A DNA stretch of 21,192 nt from contig WRNL01000009.1 in NCBI GenBank assembly GCA_009776625.1, forward strand, positions 1-21,192. Direction: 5' to 3'. Source of the DNA: Methanomassiliicoccaceae archaeon (lineage in GTDB: Archaea > Thermoplasmatota > Thermoplasmata > Methanomassiliicoccales > Methanomethylophilaceae). Numbering within the stretch: the first letter of the stretch is position 1; each line of letters starts with the position of its first letter. Of the stretch, positions 15,128-21,192 are shown in pieces. The position numbers were made by a program, and so were the translations under genes. The notes beneath the pieces are model-generated. The model saw only the letters and a program-made list of their open reading frames with translations, had not been told where the DNA came from and ran no database searches.

Positions 15128-16126
15128 ATGCACGACATGTTCGGCGCAGAGAGTTTCGGCATCCACGGCAGTCATTTTTTGATAAGAAAGAGAACAAATG
15201 ATATAAGCAGAGATGCCAAGACTCTCGTTATTGACTATGAACTCCCGACGAATGTGTTCTCGGACATTATCCAGTTTGATCTCATTGACAGCACATCTCA
15301 AGAGATAATGTATCATGGCAGTGCCAAGATCAAAAAGAACGGGCTGGTAGAGATCGAGATACCTGGCGACAGCACGCCCATAAGGAAGATAATATTCGAG
15401 GTGTATATGAGTCTAAAAGAGATATTCCATAAACACATATGCCATATGGACGAGTATGATGAAGGGGCGGACTCTCTCTTAAAGCTCGAGGCGGGGGAAT
15501 CTGAGGCTGAAGCCGTACAAAAAATAGCTATTCAATACGTTAACAAAGTTCCATCATACCTAGAGAAGTTAAGTTCATACTTGTCCTATTACGGCAAGCA
15601 AGGCGACATTGGATACACGGCTGAGAAAGAATTTTATCTCCTTTATATACAGGCACGGGGGGAATTCCTCTATGGGATTTCTTTCATGGAAAGTTTAGCC
15701 AGAGAACTTGGAAACAATTCAAAACAGTATTCCAACGTCATGTCGAAAGGAATTGAAATGGCTAATATATTGTATTCTGGGTCAAATGACCTCAACAAGA
15801 TTCACATGGGCTGGGAATCAAATACGCTTACGGCAGAGATAAAAAAATATACCGAGAGCAGCGAGAAAACAAATCAGGAGATGAAAAATGCCAATGTGCG
15901 GGTAAAAAACCTCACATATTATGTTCTGGCGTTCGCTGTCGTTGCTGTGCTGACTCCATTTTTCGCTACACTAAAGGAATATCTCCCTGAATTGAGTTTA
16001 GCTTTCGACATCATTTTGATTACCTCGATTCTATTGATACTCGCACTCATGGTGGTTTACCTATACAAAGACCACAAGTCAAATAACCTCCTGGCACATA
16101 ATATTGAAGGCTCTCTTCGGAGTTGA
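15128..16126 (+). CDS. Hypothetical membrane protein, soluble N-terminal domain and two C-terminal helices
   Basis: 332 aa. Residues 1-100 look beta-rich (alternating I/F/V strands), 125-230 are helical, about 235-260 is a charged possible coiled coil, and hydrophobic segments at about 262-281 and 291-313 form a membrane hairpin with a short loop. The last residues are basic, so most of the protein is likely cytoplasmic. The ATG at 15128 is chosen because GGAGG at 15116-15120 sits 7 nt upstream; an in-frame TTG at 15122 is too close to that site. No known domain is recognised. Composition is AT-rich like the preceding 82-aa gene. A membrane-tethered sensor or effector is one possibility, and it is speculation. 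Confidence 0.8.
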   Translation: MHDMFGAESFGIHGSHFLIRKRTNDISRDAKTLVIDYELPTNVFSDIIQFDLIDSTSQEIMYHGSAKIKKNGLVEIEIPGDSTPIRKIIFEVYMSLKEIFHKHICHMDEYDEGADSLLKLEAGESEAEAVQKIAIQYVNKVPSYLEKLSSYLSYYGKQGDIGYTAEKEFYLLYIQARGEFLYGISFMESLARELGNNSKQYSNVMSKGIEMANILYSGSNDLNKIHMGWESNTLTAEIKKYTESSEKTNQEMKNANVRVKNLTYYVLAFAVVAVLTPFFATLKEYLPELSLAFDIILITSILLILALMVVYLYKDHKSNNLLAHNIEGSLRS

Positions 16127-16160
16127 GTCAAATTAGGGGGTTCCTGCGATGGAACATCCC

Positions 16161-16367
16161 GACCTCGACATTTCAGACCCGATTCTTTGAGCTCGGCCTC
16201 GACATATCAGGGTGGATTTTATGAAAGTTCGGTCATTCGACAGTCGGGCGTCCGGGTCCTTCGCCGGCGAGACGAGATGCGTGCCCATAGTTCAGCGGAA
16301 TCTGTGCAGGATGCCCAAATGTAGAAAGGCCCACCCCTCAAAGAATCGGGCTTGAAATGTCGAGGTC
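16161..16367. repeat. 31-bp inverted repeat (29/31) around a 145-bp segment
   Basis: 16161-16191 and the reverse complement of 16337-16367 agree at 29 of 31 positions. The right arm lies within the 3' part of the PemK/MazF-like remnant. The left arm, read on the plus strand, encodes almost the same peptide (T-S-T-F-Q-T-R-F-F-E versus T-S-T-F-Q-A-R-F-F-E). A partial third copy (CCTCGACATATCAGG) is at 16197-16211. Confidence 0.9.
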
Positions 16368-16752
16368 AGGATAGAGGTTTCGTCAAAGAGCAGATCGTAC
16401 ACGGGTGAGCTGTCATTCTCAAAGATCAATCTCAGGATTTCTTCCACGTGCCGGAAGTAGAAGTCCTTCCTGTCCTTGGCTGTTACCAACGATAGCATTC
16501 TCATATCGTACGACAAGGCATAGATATCGGGGCTACACCTCTCCACCCCAACCAGAACCCCAGCTATATTCAAACTGGCTTGCTCCCATTGTTTCAGCAT
16601 GTAGCCACGGCGCGGGCTCCTGATTCAGATTTCACCCCTATACAGATGCAGAGGGTCACCTTGTCGCTCAGGACGACGACGGGGCGTTCCTTCGAGCCGA
16701 TGTCGCCTTCGAACCCGACATGCGCCAGCCAGACGTCCCATTTCTCTCCCAT
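16292..16752 (-). pseudogene. PemK/MazF-like toxin remnant, frameshifted
   Basis: The ATG at 16752 opens a 52-codon frame with typical PemK/MazF N-terminal features (K-W-D-V-W-L-A-H-V, then S-K-E-R-P-V-V-V-L), ending at TGA 16594-16596. The neighbouring frame (stop upstream at 16625-16627; ATG 16600) continues with Y-M-L-K-Q-W-E-Q-A-S-L, matching the family's conserved Y-x-L-x2-W-x2-A-G-L block, then runs on to 16292. One frameshift between about 16594 and 16625 reconciles both halves. The far 3' part (T-S-T-F-Q-A-R-F-F-E onward) lies in and beyond the 31-bp inverted repeat and is probably not original toxin sequence. A 20-codon frame (16757-16819), ending 4 nt before the toxin ATG, may be the tail of a lost antitoxin. 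The family match is from memory of motifs; inactivation is clear if the match is right. Confidence 0.65.
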
Positions 16753-16880
16753 GGCATCACTCGTCGTAATGCTTGGTCAGGAAAGGGGGAGGTATAGCAC
16801 CCCGGATGGCAGGAGTCATTAGTCACTCCATCATTCAGCCCACATCTGCACGAAGACGGGGGAACTGACCTCGACAAATG

Positions 16881-16886
16881 TTATAA
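16881..16886 (+). promoter_or_regulatory. TATA box for the MNT-HEPN pair
   Basis: TTATAA is centred about 26 nt before GTG 16910, predicting a leaderless transcript starting at or near that codon. Confidence 0.55.
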
Positions 16887-16909
16887 GCCGCCCTACACAT
16901 GCCTTTGGC

Positions 16910-17230
16910 GTGGCTGAGATGTGCAATGGAGGAAAGCTCGCATTTGAAGAGATGAGGGAAATAGTCGCACCCATCGCCGCAAAGCACGGCGTGGCACGCA
17001 TATACCTCTTCGGGTCGAGGGCGCGAGAGGATGGCGACGAGGACAGCGATTATGATTTCTGCATCGTTGTCCCCAAGCGGTTCGACATCATGGACATAGG
17101 GTCTCTGATGGGCGAACTGGAGGACGCTCTGGGAAAAAGGGTCGATATAGTCTGCGAGGACAATCTCCATAAGAAGCCATGTTTCATGGAGGAGGTATTG
17201 CGTGACAGAAGGATCGTATTCGAAGTATGA
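16910..17230 (+). CDS. mntA: MNT-domain nucleotidyltransferase (MntA-type antitoxin)
   Basis: 106 aa minimal nucleotidyltransferase. In HEPN/MNT systems MntA neutralises its HepT partner by adding AMP to a tyrosine. The signature G-S-R-A-R-E-D-G-D-E-D-S-D-Y-D (35-49) provides the G-S-x10-D-x-D motif with Asp47 and Asp49, and R-V-D-I-V supplies the third acidic residue, Asp79, so the active site looks intact. The start is GTG 16910, matching the TATA box at 16881-16886. ATG 16919 (three codons later) is the alternative. The HEPN gene overlaps its 3' end by 29 nt, the usual coupling of this family, but that partner is interrupted. The antitoxin may therefore be an orphan. Confidence 0.88.
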   Translation: MAEMCNGGKLAFEEMREIVAPIAAKHGVARIYLFGSRAREDGDEDSDYDFCIVVPKRFDIMDIGSLMGELEDALGKRVDIVCEDNLHKKPCFMEEVLRDRRIVFEV

Positions 17231-17528
17231 CGAGGACAACATCCGCATGATCCTGGAGTATTGAGAGGACATATCACACCTTATTCAGACACATGGTTCC
17301 GACGAGGCAGATTTTGCGGATGACATCTCTCTCCAGTACGGGTGCGCGTTCGCTCTTATGCAGATCGGCGAAAATGTGAAACGCCTCTCCCCCGGCCTCA
17401 CGGCGAAGCATCCGGAGGTAGAATGGAGAAGTTCGGCGAAGATGAGGGATTTCATCGTACACAACTATATGGAAGTCGATATCGAGAGGGTGAGATACAC
17501 CGTATTGGAAAAAATCCCCCTGTTATAG
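17202..17528 (+). pseudogene. hepT: HEPN-domain toxin (HepT-like) with in-frame TGA at codon 21
   Basis: GTG 17202 has a GGAGGAGG ribosome site 6-7 nt upstream, inside the mntA end. The 108-codon frame is complete to TAG at 17526-17528 except for TGA at 17262-17264 (codon 21). The sequence on both sides is in the same frame and is good HEPN protein: D-E-D-N-I-R-M-I-L-E-Y before the stop and E-D-I-S-H-L-I after it. Arg82 and His87 in R-D-F-I-V-H-N-Y give the R-x4-H-x-Y motif needed for RNase activity and for AMPylation by MntA. TGA is the normal stop of nearly every gene here, so readthrough is unlikely and the toxin is probably dead by one nonsense change. A sequencing error is the alternative. 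Confidence 0.82.
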
Positions 17529-17762
17529 GGCGAGTGCAGAACCATCCTGTCTAACCTCTGAGTGCGCAGTCGATTGCTGTTGTATTTACTTATAGTTATA
17601 TCGGATGCCGTCGGCTCCCATCCATCTGTGCTCTGGTCCCCCTACTTGCATGGTGGGGGAAACCCATCCTTATCGGCGTAGCCGTGATTAAGAACAACGA
17701 TGCGGAAACCATCGCTGGCACAAGTGAGAGGTAGCCCTTTTGGACTGTTGCGTGTTACTCAG

Positions 17763-18707
17763 TCACTCGTTCTTCGCCGACGCTTTCACGCCCTCCACCC
17801 CCGTCTTCACGACGAAGGGGAACCCCCCGCGGGAGGATATCGCCTCGCACACAATGTCGGGCTGGTCGGTCAGCGCCACCATGCACCCGCCGCCGCCGGC
17901 ACCCGTGAGCTTGGCGCCGTAGGCGTGCGGGAGGGACGCGTTGACCATCTTGTTCAGCTCGTTCGACGACACGCCGAGTATGGAGAGCAGCTTGTGGTCC
18001 TTCGTCATGAGCCTGCCGAGGCACTCCGCGTCTCCCGCCCGCAGCGCGTCGATCCCCTCCAGGGTCACCTGTCCGATCTCCTCCACGATGTCGGAGGCGA
18101 AACGGTTGCCGTCCTTGTACTTCCTGACCCTCTCCACCAGCGGCCCCGTCGCGGCCTTTATGCCGGTGCAGCCGATGACGAAGGTCATCGGGGGGACGTC
18201 GATGCCGGACACGCTCCATGAGACCCCGTCCCTATCGATGTCCCAAAGGTGGCTCCCCCCTGCGTCCGGCGCGTTCAGGGCGACCCCCCCGCCGTTGGCG
18301 GAGGCGGAGGTGTCCATCGGGCTGCCCCTGCCCTGGCAGTAGCACTCCGCCTCGAACGCCTCCTTGGCTATCTCCTCCCTGCCCATGGACCTCCCGCAGA
18401 GGACGCGCATCGCCGCCGAGAAGGCCACGGAGAGGGCGGCGGACGACCCCAGCCCCGAGCCGGTGGGGATCTTGCTGTCCATGTGGACCGACACGGGGAT
18501 CATGTCGTTCCTCCCCGCGATGTACCTTATGTGGGGGTTGAACCTGAGGTCGGTCGACTCGCCGTTGATCCTGAAGTCGTCGTTCCTCCTCGCCCTTATG
18601 TAGAACCTGCGGTTTATGGCGACGGCGACCGCCGGCTTCCCGTAGACGACGGCATGCTCGCCCAGTATCACGAACTTACCGGGCGCTGACGCGGACGCTC
18701 CGTTCAT
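17763..18707 (-). CDS. mvk: Mevalonate kinase
   Basis: 314 aa GHMP kinase that phosphorylates mevalonate on the way to isopentenyl diphosphate, the precursor of archaeal lipids. GHMP motifs are in order: A-P-G-K-F-V-I-L-G-E-H-A-V-V-Y-G (8-23), P-T-G-S-G-L-G-S-S-A-A (81-91, ATP-binding loop), G-R-G-S-P-M-D-T-S-A-S (127-136, catalytic aspartate Asp132) and K-L-T-G-A-G-G-G-G-C-M (266-276). Length and motifs fit archaeal mevalonate kinase rather than phosphomevalonate or galactokinase. The ATG at 18707 overlaps the upstream gene's TGA by 4 nt (ATGA), so translation is coupled. It is the last gene of a three-gene minus-strand operon with the unknown 173-aa protein and the aminotransferase. Confidence 0.95.
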   Translation of the reverse strand: MNGASASAPGKFVILGEHAVVYGKPAVAVAINRRFYIRARRNDDFRINGESTDLRFNPHIRYIAGRNDMIPVSVHMDSKIPTGSGLGSSAALSVAFSAAMRVLCGRSMGREEIAKEAFEAECYCQGRGSPMDTSASANGGGVALNAPDAGGSHLWDIDRDGVSWSVSGIDVPPMTFVIGCTGIKAATGPLVERVRKYKDGNRFASDIVEEIGQVTLEGIDALRAGDAECLGRLMTKDHKLLSILGVSSNELNKMVNASLPHAYGAKLTGAGGGGCMVALTDQPDIVCEAISSRGGFPFVVKTGVEGVKASAKNE

Positions 18708-19225
18708 TCCGTCAGACCGTACCTGGAGAGCGTCTCCCGGATGGCGTCGTTGGGGGTCCGCTGGCCCAGCAGCGGCTGCGGGATGTCCCACCACCGCTCC
18801 TCGAACTCCGCCAGGGCGTTCTCGTATGCGTCCTCGTCGGGGAAGTCGCCCCTGCTGACGCCCATCAGCGCCTTCATGTGCTCCTTGAAGAGGTCCACCT
18901 TGTGCCTCTTGTTGGTCAGGGAGACCCCGAGGAACACGTCGAAGGAGAACATGGCGTCCAGCCCCGCCTCCTGGTCGGAGTCGCACAGCATGTCCAGCAC
19001 GCTGCCGGCGGCGAGGCTGAATATCATCTTCCTCTTCGCGTCCTCGGGGACGTCCATGGCGTCCACCCCCTCGATCATCTCCTCGTAGCAGAGGTCGCTC
19101 AGCGCGGCTACCCTGAGCGGGTTCTTGTCGTACAGCTGCCTCTGCAGGAACTCCTCGTCCGAGAGTTCCTCATCGTCCCCCCCGAAGAGGCCCGCGTTCG
19201 GGTCGTCAGGGTCCATCCTGCCCAT
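18704..19225 (-). CDS. Hypothetical acidic protein between aminotransferase and mevalonate kinase
   Basis: 173 aa, soluble, predicted mostly helical. Residues 1-28 are acidic and glycine/proline-rich (D-P-D-D-P-N ... G-G-D-D-E-E-L-S-D-E-E-F), probably a disordered tail. The core (about 35-160) has repeated D/E-rich helices and a W-W pair near the C-terminal third. No known domain or catalytic motif is recognised. The ATG at 19225 is 1 nt from the aminotransferase stop, and a G-rich ribosome site lies just upstream. ATG 19216 is a possible alternative. Its 3' end overlaps the mevalonate kinase start by 4 nt. Tight coupling suggests a lineage-specific partner of one neighbour, but no function can be assigned. 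Confidence 0.85.
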   Translation of the reverse strand: MGRMDPDDPNAGLFGGDDEELSDEEFLQRQLYDKNPLRVAALSDLCYEEMIEGVDAMDVPEDAKRKMIFSLAAGSVLDMLCDSDQEAGLDAMFSFDVFLGVSLTNKRHKVDLFKEHMKALMGVSRGDFPDEDAYENALAEFEERWWDIPQPLLGQRTPNDAIRETLSRYGLTE

Positions 19226-19226
19226 C

Positions 19227-20357
19227 TCATCCCCCCCTCAGCTTCTTCATCGTGTCCGCGAGTATGTCCATGCCCGCGTCGATCTTCCTCTCGTCCGCAG
19301 CGTAGGAGAACCTCAGGTGGCCCTCCCCGTGCCTCCCGAAAGCGGACCCCGGGGTGCATATGAGGCCGTTCCTGGCGAGGGCGCCCGCGAGCTCCTCGGA
19401 CTTCATTGGCAGGTCGTACGACGGGAAGGCGTAGAACGACCCCTTCGGGGGCTCCATGCGCATGCCGTCTATCTCGTTGACCCGCTTCGTGATGAGGTCC
19501 CTCCTCGATTTGAATATCCTCCTGGCTCCATCCAGGTAGGCCCCCATCGCCGGCAGGGCGTTCAGTATCCCGTACTGGGCGGGCATGTTGGGGCTGGCGC
19601 ATACATGGTACTGCATCTTTATGAGGTCGTCCATCGTCCCCTTGTCTGAGAAGATGGCGCCCATCCTCCAGCCGGTCACGGCCATCATCTTGGAGAACCC
19701 GTTGACCACGACCGACCTGTCCAGGCGGCCCAGGAAGGAGTGGTGCGCCCCCTCGTAGATGTAGGAGTCGTAGACCTCGTCCGAGAGTATGGCGATGTCG
19801 TGGTCGTCCGCGAGATCCAGGATGGCGCTGTGTGTGGCCCCGTCGAGCACCCCCCCTGTGGGGTTCGAGGGGCTGTTCACGACTATCATCTTGGTCTTCT
19901 CGGTGATCAGCCTCTTGACGTCCTCAATGTCAGGGACGAAGTCCCCCTCGGTGAGCCTGTACTCCACGGGCCTGCCGCCGGCGAGCATGGCGTGCGGGGA
20001 GTATATCACGAACCCCGGGCTCGGTATGAGGACCTCGTCGCCGGGGTCGACGAGCGCCTGCGTGGCCTCGAGGAGCGCCGACGAGCCGCTGGGCGTTATC
20101 ATCACGTTGTCCGCCGTCAGGCCCCCGTACCTCGAGAACCACTCCGCGACGCCCTTCCTGAGCTCCGGGATCCCGGCGGTAGGCCCGTACTTGTTCAGCC
20201 CCTCCGAGGCGGCCCTGTTCATGCCCTCTATCGCCTCCTTGGGGGGGTCGATGTCCGGCTCCCCCAGGCCGAGGTTGATCGATCCGGGGCCGGCCAGGTC
20301 GAACATCTTCCTGATGCCCGACATGGGGATGGACCCAAGCCTTTCAGATGTTTTCAT
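19227..20357 (-). CDS. Class I/II PLP-dependent aminotransferase (aspartate aminotransferase family)
   Basis: 376 aa fold-type I transaminase. Lys223 in N-G-F-S-K-M-M-A-V-T-G-W-R-M-G is the PLP lysine. Asn165 in S-P-S-N-P-T-G-G, Asp193 and Tyr196 in S-D-E-V-Y are the cofactor contacts. Arg349 in H-L-R-F-S is the expected carboxylate-binding arginine. K-Y-G-P-T-A-G (56-62) is the substrate-loop motif. The exact amino donor cannot be read from sequence; archaeal relatives act on aspartate, alanine or aromatic amino acids. The ATG at 20357 is supported by a TATA box about 25 nt upstream, predicting a leaderless transcript. First gene of the operon with the unknown protein and mevalonate kinase. 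Confidence 0.93.
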   Translation of the reverse strand: MKTSERLGSIPMSGIRKMFDLAGPGSINLGLGEPDIDPPKEAIEGMNRAASEGLNKYGPTAGIPELRKGVAEWFSRYGGLTADNVMITPSGSSALLEATQALVDPGDEVLIPSPGFVIYSPHAMLAGGRPVEYRLTEGDFVPDIEDVKRLITEKTKMIVVNSPSNPTGGVLDGATHSAILDLADDHDIAILSDEVYDSYIYEGAHHSFLGRLDRSVVVNGFSKMMAVTGWRMGAIFSDKGTMDDLIKMQYHVCASPNMPAQYGILNALPAMGAYLDGARRIFKSRRDLITKRVNEIDGMRMEPPKGSFYAFPSYDLPMKSEELAGALARNGLICTPGSAFGRHGEGHLRFSYAADERKIDAGMDILADTMKKLRGG

Positions 20358-20374
20358 AAAGGGTCATTGTCCGC

Positions 20375-20384
20375 ATATTATATT
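20375..20384 (-). promoter_or_regulatory. TATA box for the aminotransferase-mvk operon
   Basis: AATATAATAT on the minus strand lies in a short AT-rich run, centred about 23 nt from the ATG at 20357. It predicts a leaderless transcript. Confidence 0.6.
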
Positions 20385-20663
20385 GATTTATTTTCTCGGC
20401 GCACGCCGCCGCCGCCGCCATCCGTACGTGGCTGGCGCCATGTATGCAAAAAGGTCGTCTAGACAGGAGAGGGTCTGGGAAACGTCCTGCTCATTCCTCA
20501 GAGGTATCGTGCCGAGATCGCCCATGTGCGCGACTGGAGTAGATGGAAAACGGATGAAAGGAATAACTAACGGTTTTTGTGACGATAGCAACAGGGATTG
20601 AAAGTCTGCGACGGGGTGAAGAGCCGCAATGCGCTGGAAGAGGAGTTGCGCGGGTCATCAACC

Positions 20664-20680
20664 GTCGCAAATTTTGCGAC
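20664..20680. repeat. 17-nt perfect palindrome
   Basis: GTCGCAAA at 20664-20671 and TTTGCGAC at 20673-20680 are exact reverse complements around one central T. This is operator-like or a small hairpin; no adjacent gene explains it. Confidence 0.8.
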
Positions 20681-20740
20681 AGTTCAAACGTAGGGCGGCA
20701 GGGAGATGGAGCGCAGGGCGGAGTCCCAATTCTCCCAAAA

Positions 20741-20784
20741 TTATAAAAGAATTTTACCGAATATTTATAAAAAATTTTACCGAA
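20741..20784. repeat. AT-rich tandem repeat, two copies of about 21 nt
   Basis: TTATAAAAGAATTTTACCGAA (20741-20761) and a copy lacking one G (20765-20784) repeat with a 24-nt period. A third partial unit (CGAAAATTACTAAAAT) follows. The block is markedly AT-rich within GC-rich surroundings and abuts the truncated nuclease fragment. Confidence 0.8.
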
Positions 20785-20804
20785 AATTACTAAAATGAGG
20801 CTCA

Positions 20805-21015
20805 GTGTCAGGTTTTTTGCCATTGTGTATTCGGCGACGGCGTCATCCTTGCTACCCACCATCATTGAGTCATGCGTCCAGCTTAATTCTCTCAGCAGTG
20901 CTGAGCGAATTGCGTCGTCCTTGCGAGTCCCACAGAGCTGCCTCATACGCCTTAGATTCTGTGACGAAAAACCAGAGGCGTCGGGGTTGTGATGCAGGAT
21001 GTGTTTGGATAATAC
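20805..21015 (-). pseudogene. Fragment of a DUF1016 (YhcG-type) nuclease gene
   Basis: Read on the minus strand, about 70 codons resemble the DUF1016 N-terminal domain: L-S-K-H-I near the start, G-F-S-S-Q-N-L-R-R-M-R-Q, and L-R-E-L-S-W-T-H-D-S-M-M followed by an A-x-x-E-Y-T-M-A-K segment. Full proteins have about 330-380 residues with a C-terminal PD-(D/E)xK nuclease domain, none of which is present. Homology stops at the AT-rich repeat block (20741-20800), which continues the frame with unrelated sequence. Nothing family-like is seen upstream to 21192. The piece is interpreted as a dead remnant left by deletion or rearrangement. Confidence 0.6.
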
Positions 21016-21192
21016 GACTATCGCCCCCCCTCCCCTCAATGTCCGAGGCAGGGCGCAGAGGGCACGTCAGGCGCCGCGGCGTTCCGCACGGTGTAATACT
21101 TCACGAGTTCGTGACCACTTAGGACAGTATCGAGGCGATCGGGGATAATACTTTCTCAAAACGGGGAAGGAACGACAAGCGGGCAGTGCCGG

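Larger units (their letters stand above)
20385..20804. other. Non-coding stretch upstream of the aminotransferase operon
   Basis: I see no convincing gene here. It contains a CGCCGCCGC run near 20400-20420, a 17-nt palindrome at 20664-20680 and AT-rich tandem repeats at 20741-20784. Open frames across it have gene-unlike composition. Confidence 0.55.

Noticed and set aside
16757..16819. 20-codon frame (ending F-L-T-K-H-Y-D-E) just before the toxin remnant as an antitoxin gene
   Set aside because: Too short, with a stop immediately upstream; at best the tail of a lost antitoxin, so it is not listed as a gene.
17262..17264. TGA in the HEPN gene as selenocysteine or other readthrough
   Set aside because: TGA is the ordinary stop for most genes here, no selenocysteine element is recognisable, and HEPN toxins are not known selenoproteins.
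17529..17762. Possible RNA gene between the HEPN remnant and mevalonate kinase
   Set aside because: No tRNA arms or TPsiC-like sequence, and no other RNA signature could be recognised; it is treated as plain intergenic DNA.
20569..20604. Single sequence ending in GGGATTGAAAG that resembles the 3' end of some CRISPR repeats
   Set aside because: No second copy, spacers or cas genes are visible in the window, so an array cannot be supported.

Overview
This window is archaeal chromosome, most likely from Thermoplasmatota and probably Methanomassiliicoccales. The evidence is a D-family DNA polymerase large subunit, a mevalonate kinase, an archaeal lipid module (tetraether synthase-like radical SAM enzyme, ferredoxin, geranylgeranyl reductase), and TATA boxes placed about 25 nt upstream of start codons so that transcripts would be leaderless or nearly so. 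Stop codon use fits too. Twelve of the fourteen apparently intact genes end in TGA, one in TAA, and the only one ending in TAG is followed at once by TAA. TAG avoidance is what a pyrrolysine-decoding lineage would show. Housekeeping genes are visibly GC-rich, while three accessory patches are AT-richer.

Layout: (1) 53-4431, minus strand: a Nog1/Obg-type GTPase followed by PolD large subunit, sharing one promoter. (2) 4467-5830: accessory patch with a 37-bp direct repeat, a hairpin plus T-rich terminator, and a two-gene unit (203-aa three-helix membrane protein overlapping a 49-aa basic protein). (3) 5906-9970, minus: a 1354-aa pilin-like, surface-anchored protein with a lamin-tail domain near its C terminus. 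(4) 10169-11491, plus: an AlbA_2/RecG-like regulator with a 4x12-nt tandem repeat that resembles its own promoter region. (5) 11557-14550, plus: the lipid operon. (6) 14817-16126, plus: an AT-rich two-gene cassette encoding an 82-aa protein and a 332-aa membrane protein. (7) 16160-17528: a toxin-antitoxin graveyard with a frameshifted PemK/MazF-like toxin bracketed by inverted repeats, then an intact MNT nucleotidyltransferase whose HEPN partner carries an in-frame TGA. (8) 17763-20357, minus: aminotransferase, unknown acidic protein and mevalonate kinase, tightly coupled. (9) 20358-21192: mostly non-coding, with AT-rich tandem repeats and a fragment of a DUF1016 (YhcG-type) nuclease gene.

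Functional links: mevalonate kinase feeds isoprenoid precursor synthesis. Geranylgeranyl reductase, probably supplied with electrons by the adjacent ferredoxin, saturates archaeal lipid chains, and the radical SAM enzyme is expected to join two chains into membrane-spanning tetraethers. The accessory patches carry most of the unexplained structure: two orphan membrane-protein cassettes that share a 21-bp intergenic motif, decayed toxin systems, and a possible invertible segment.
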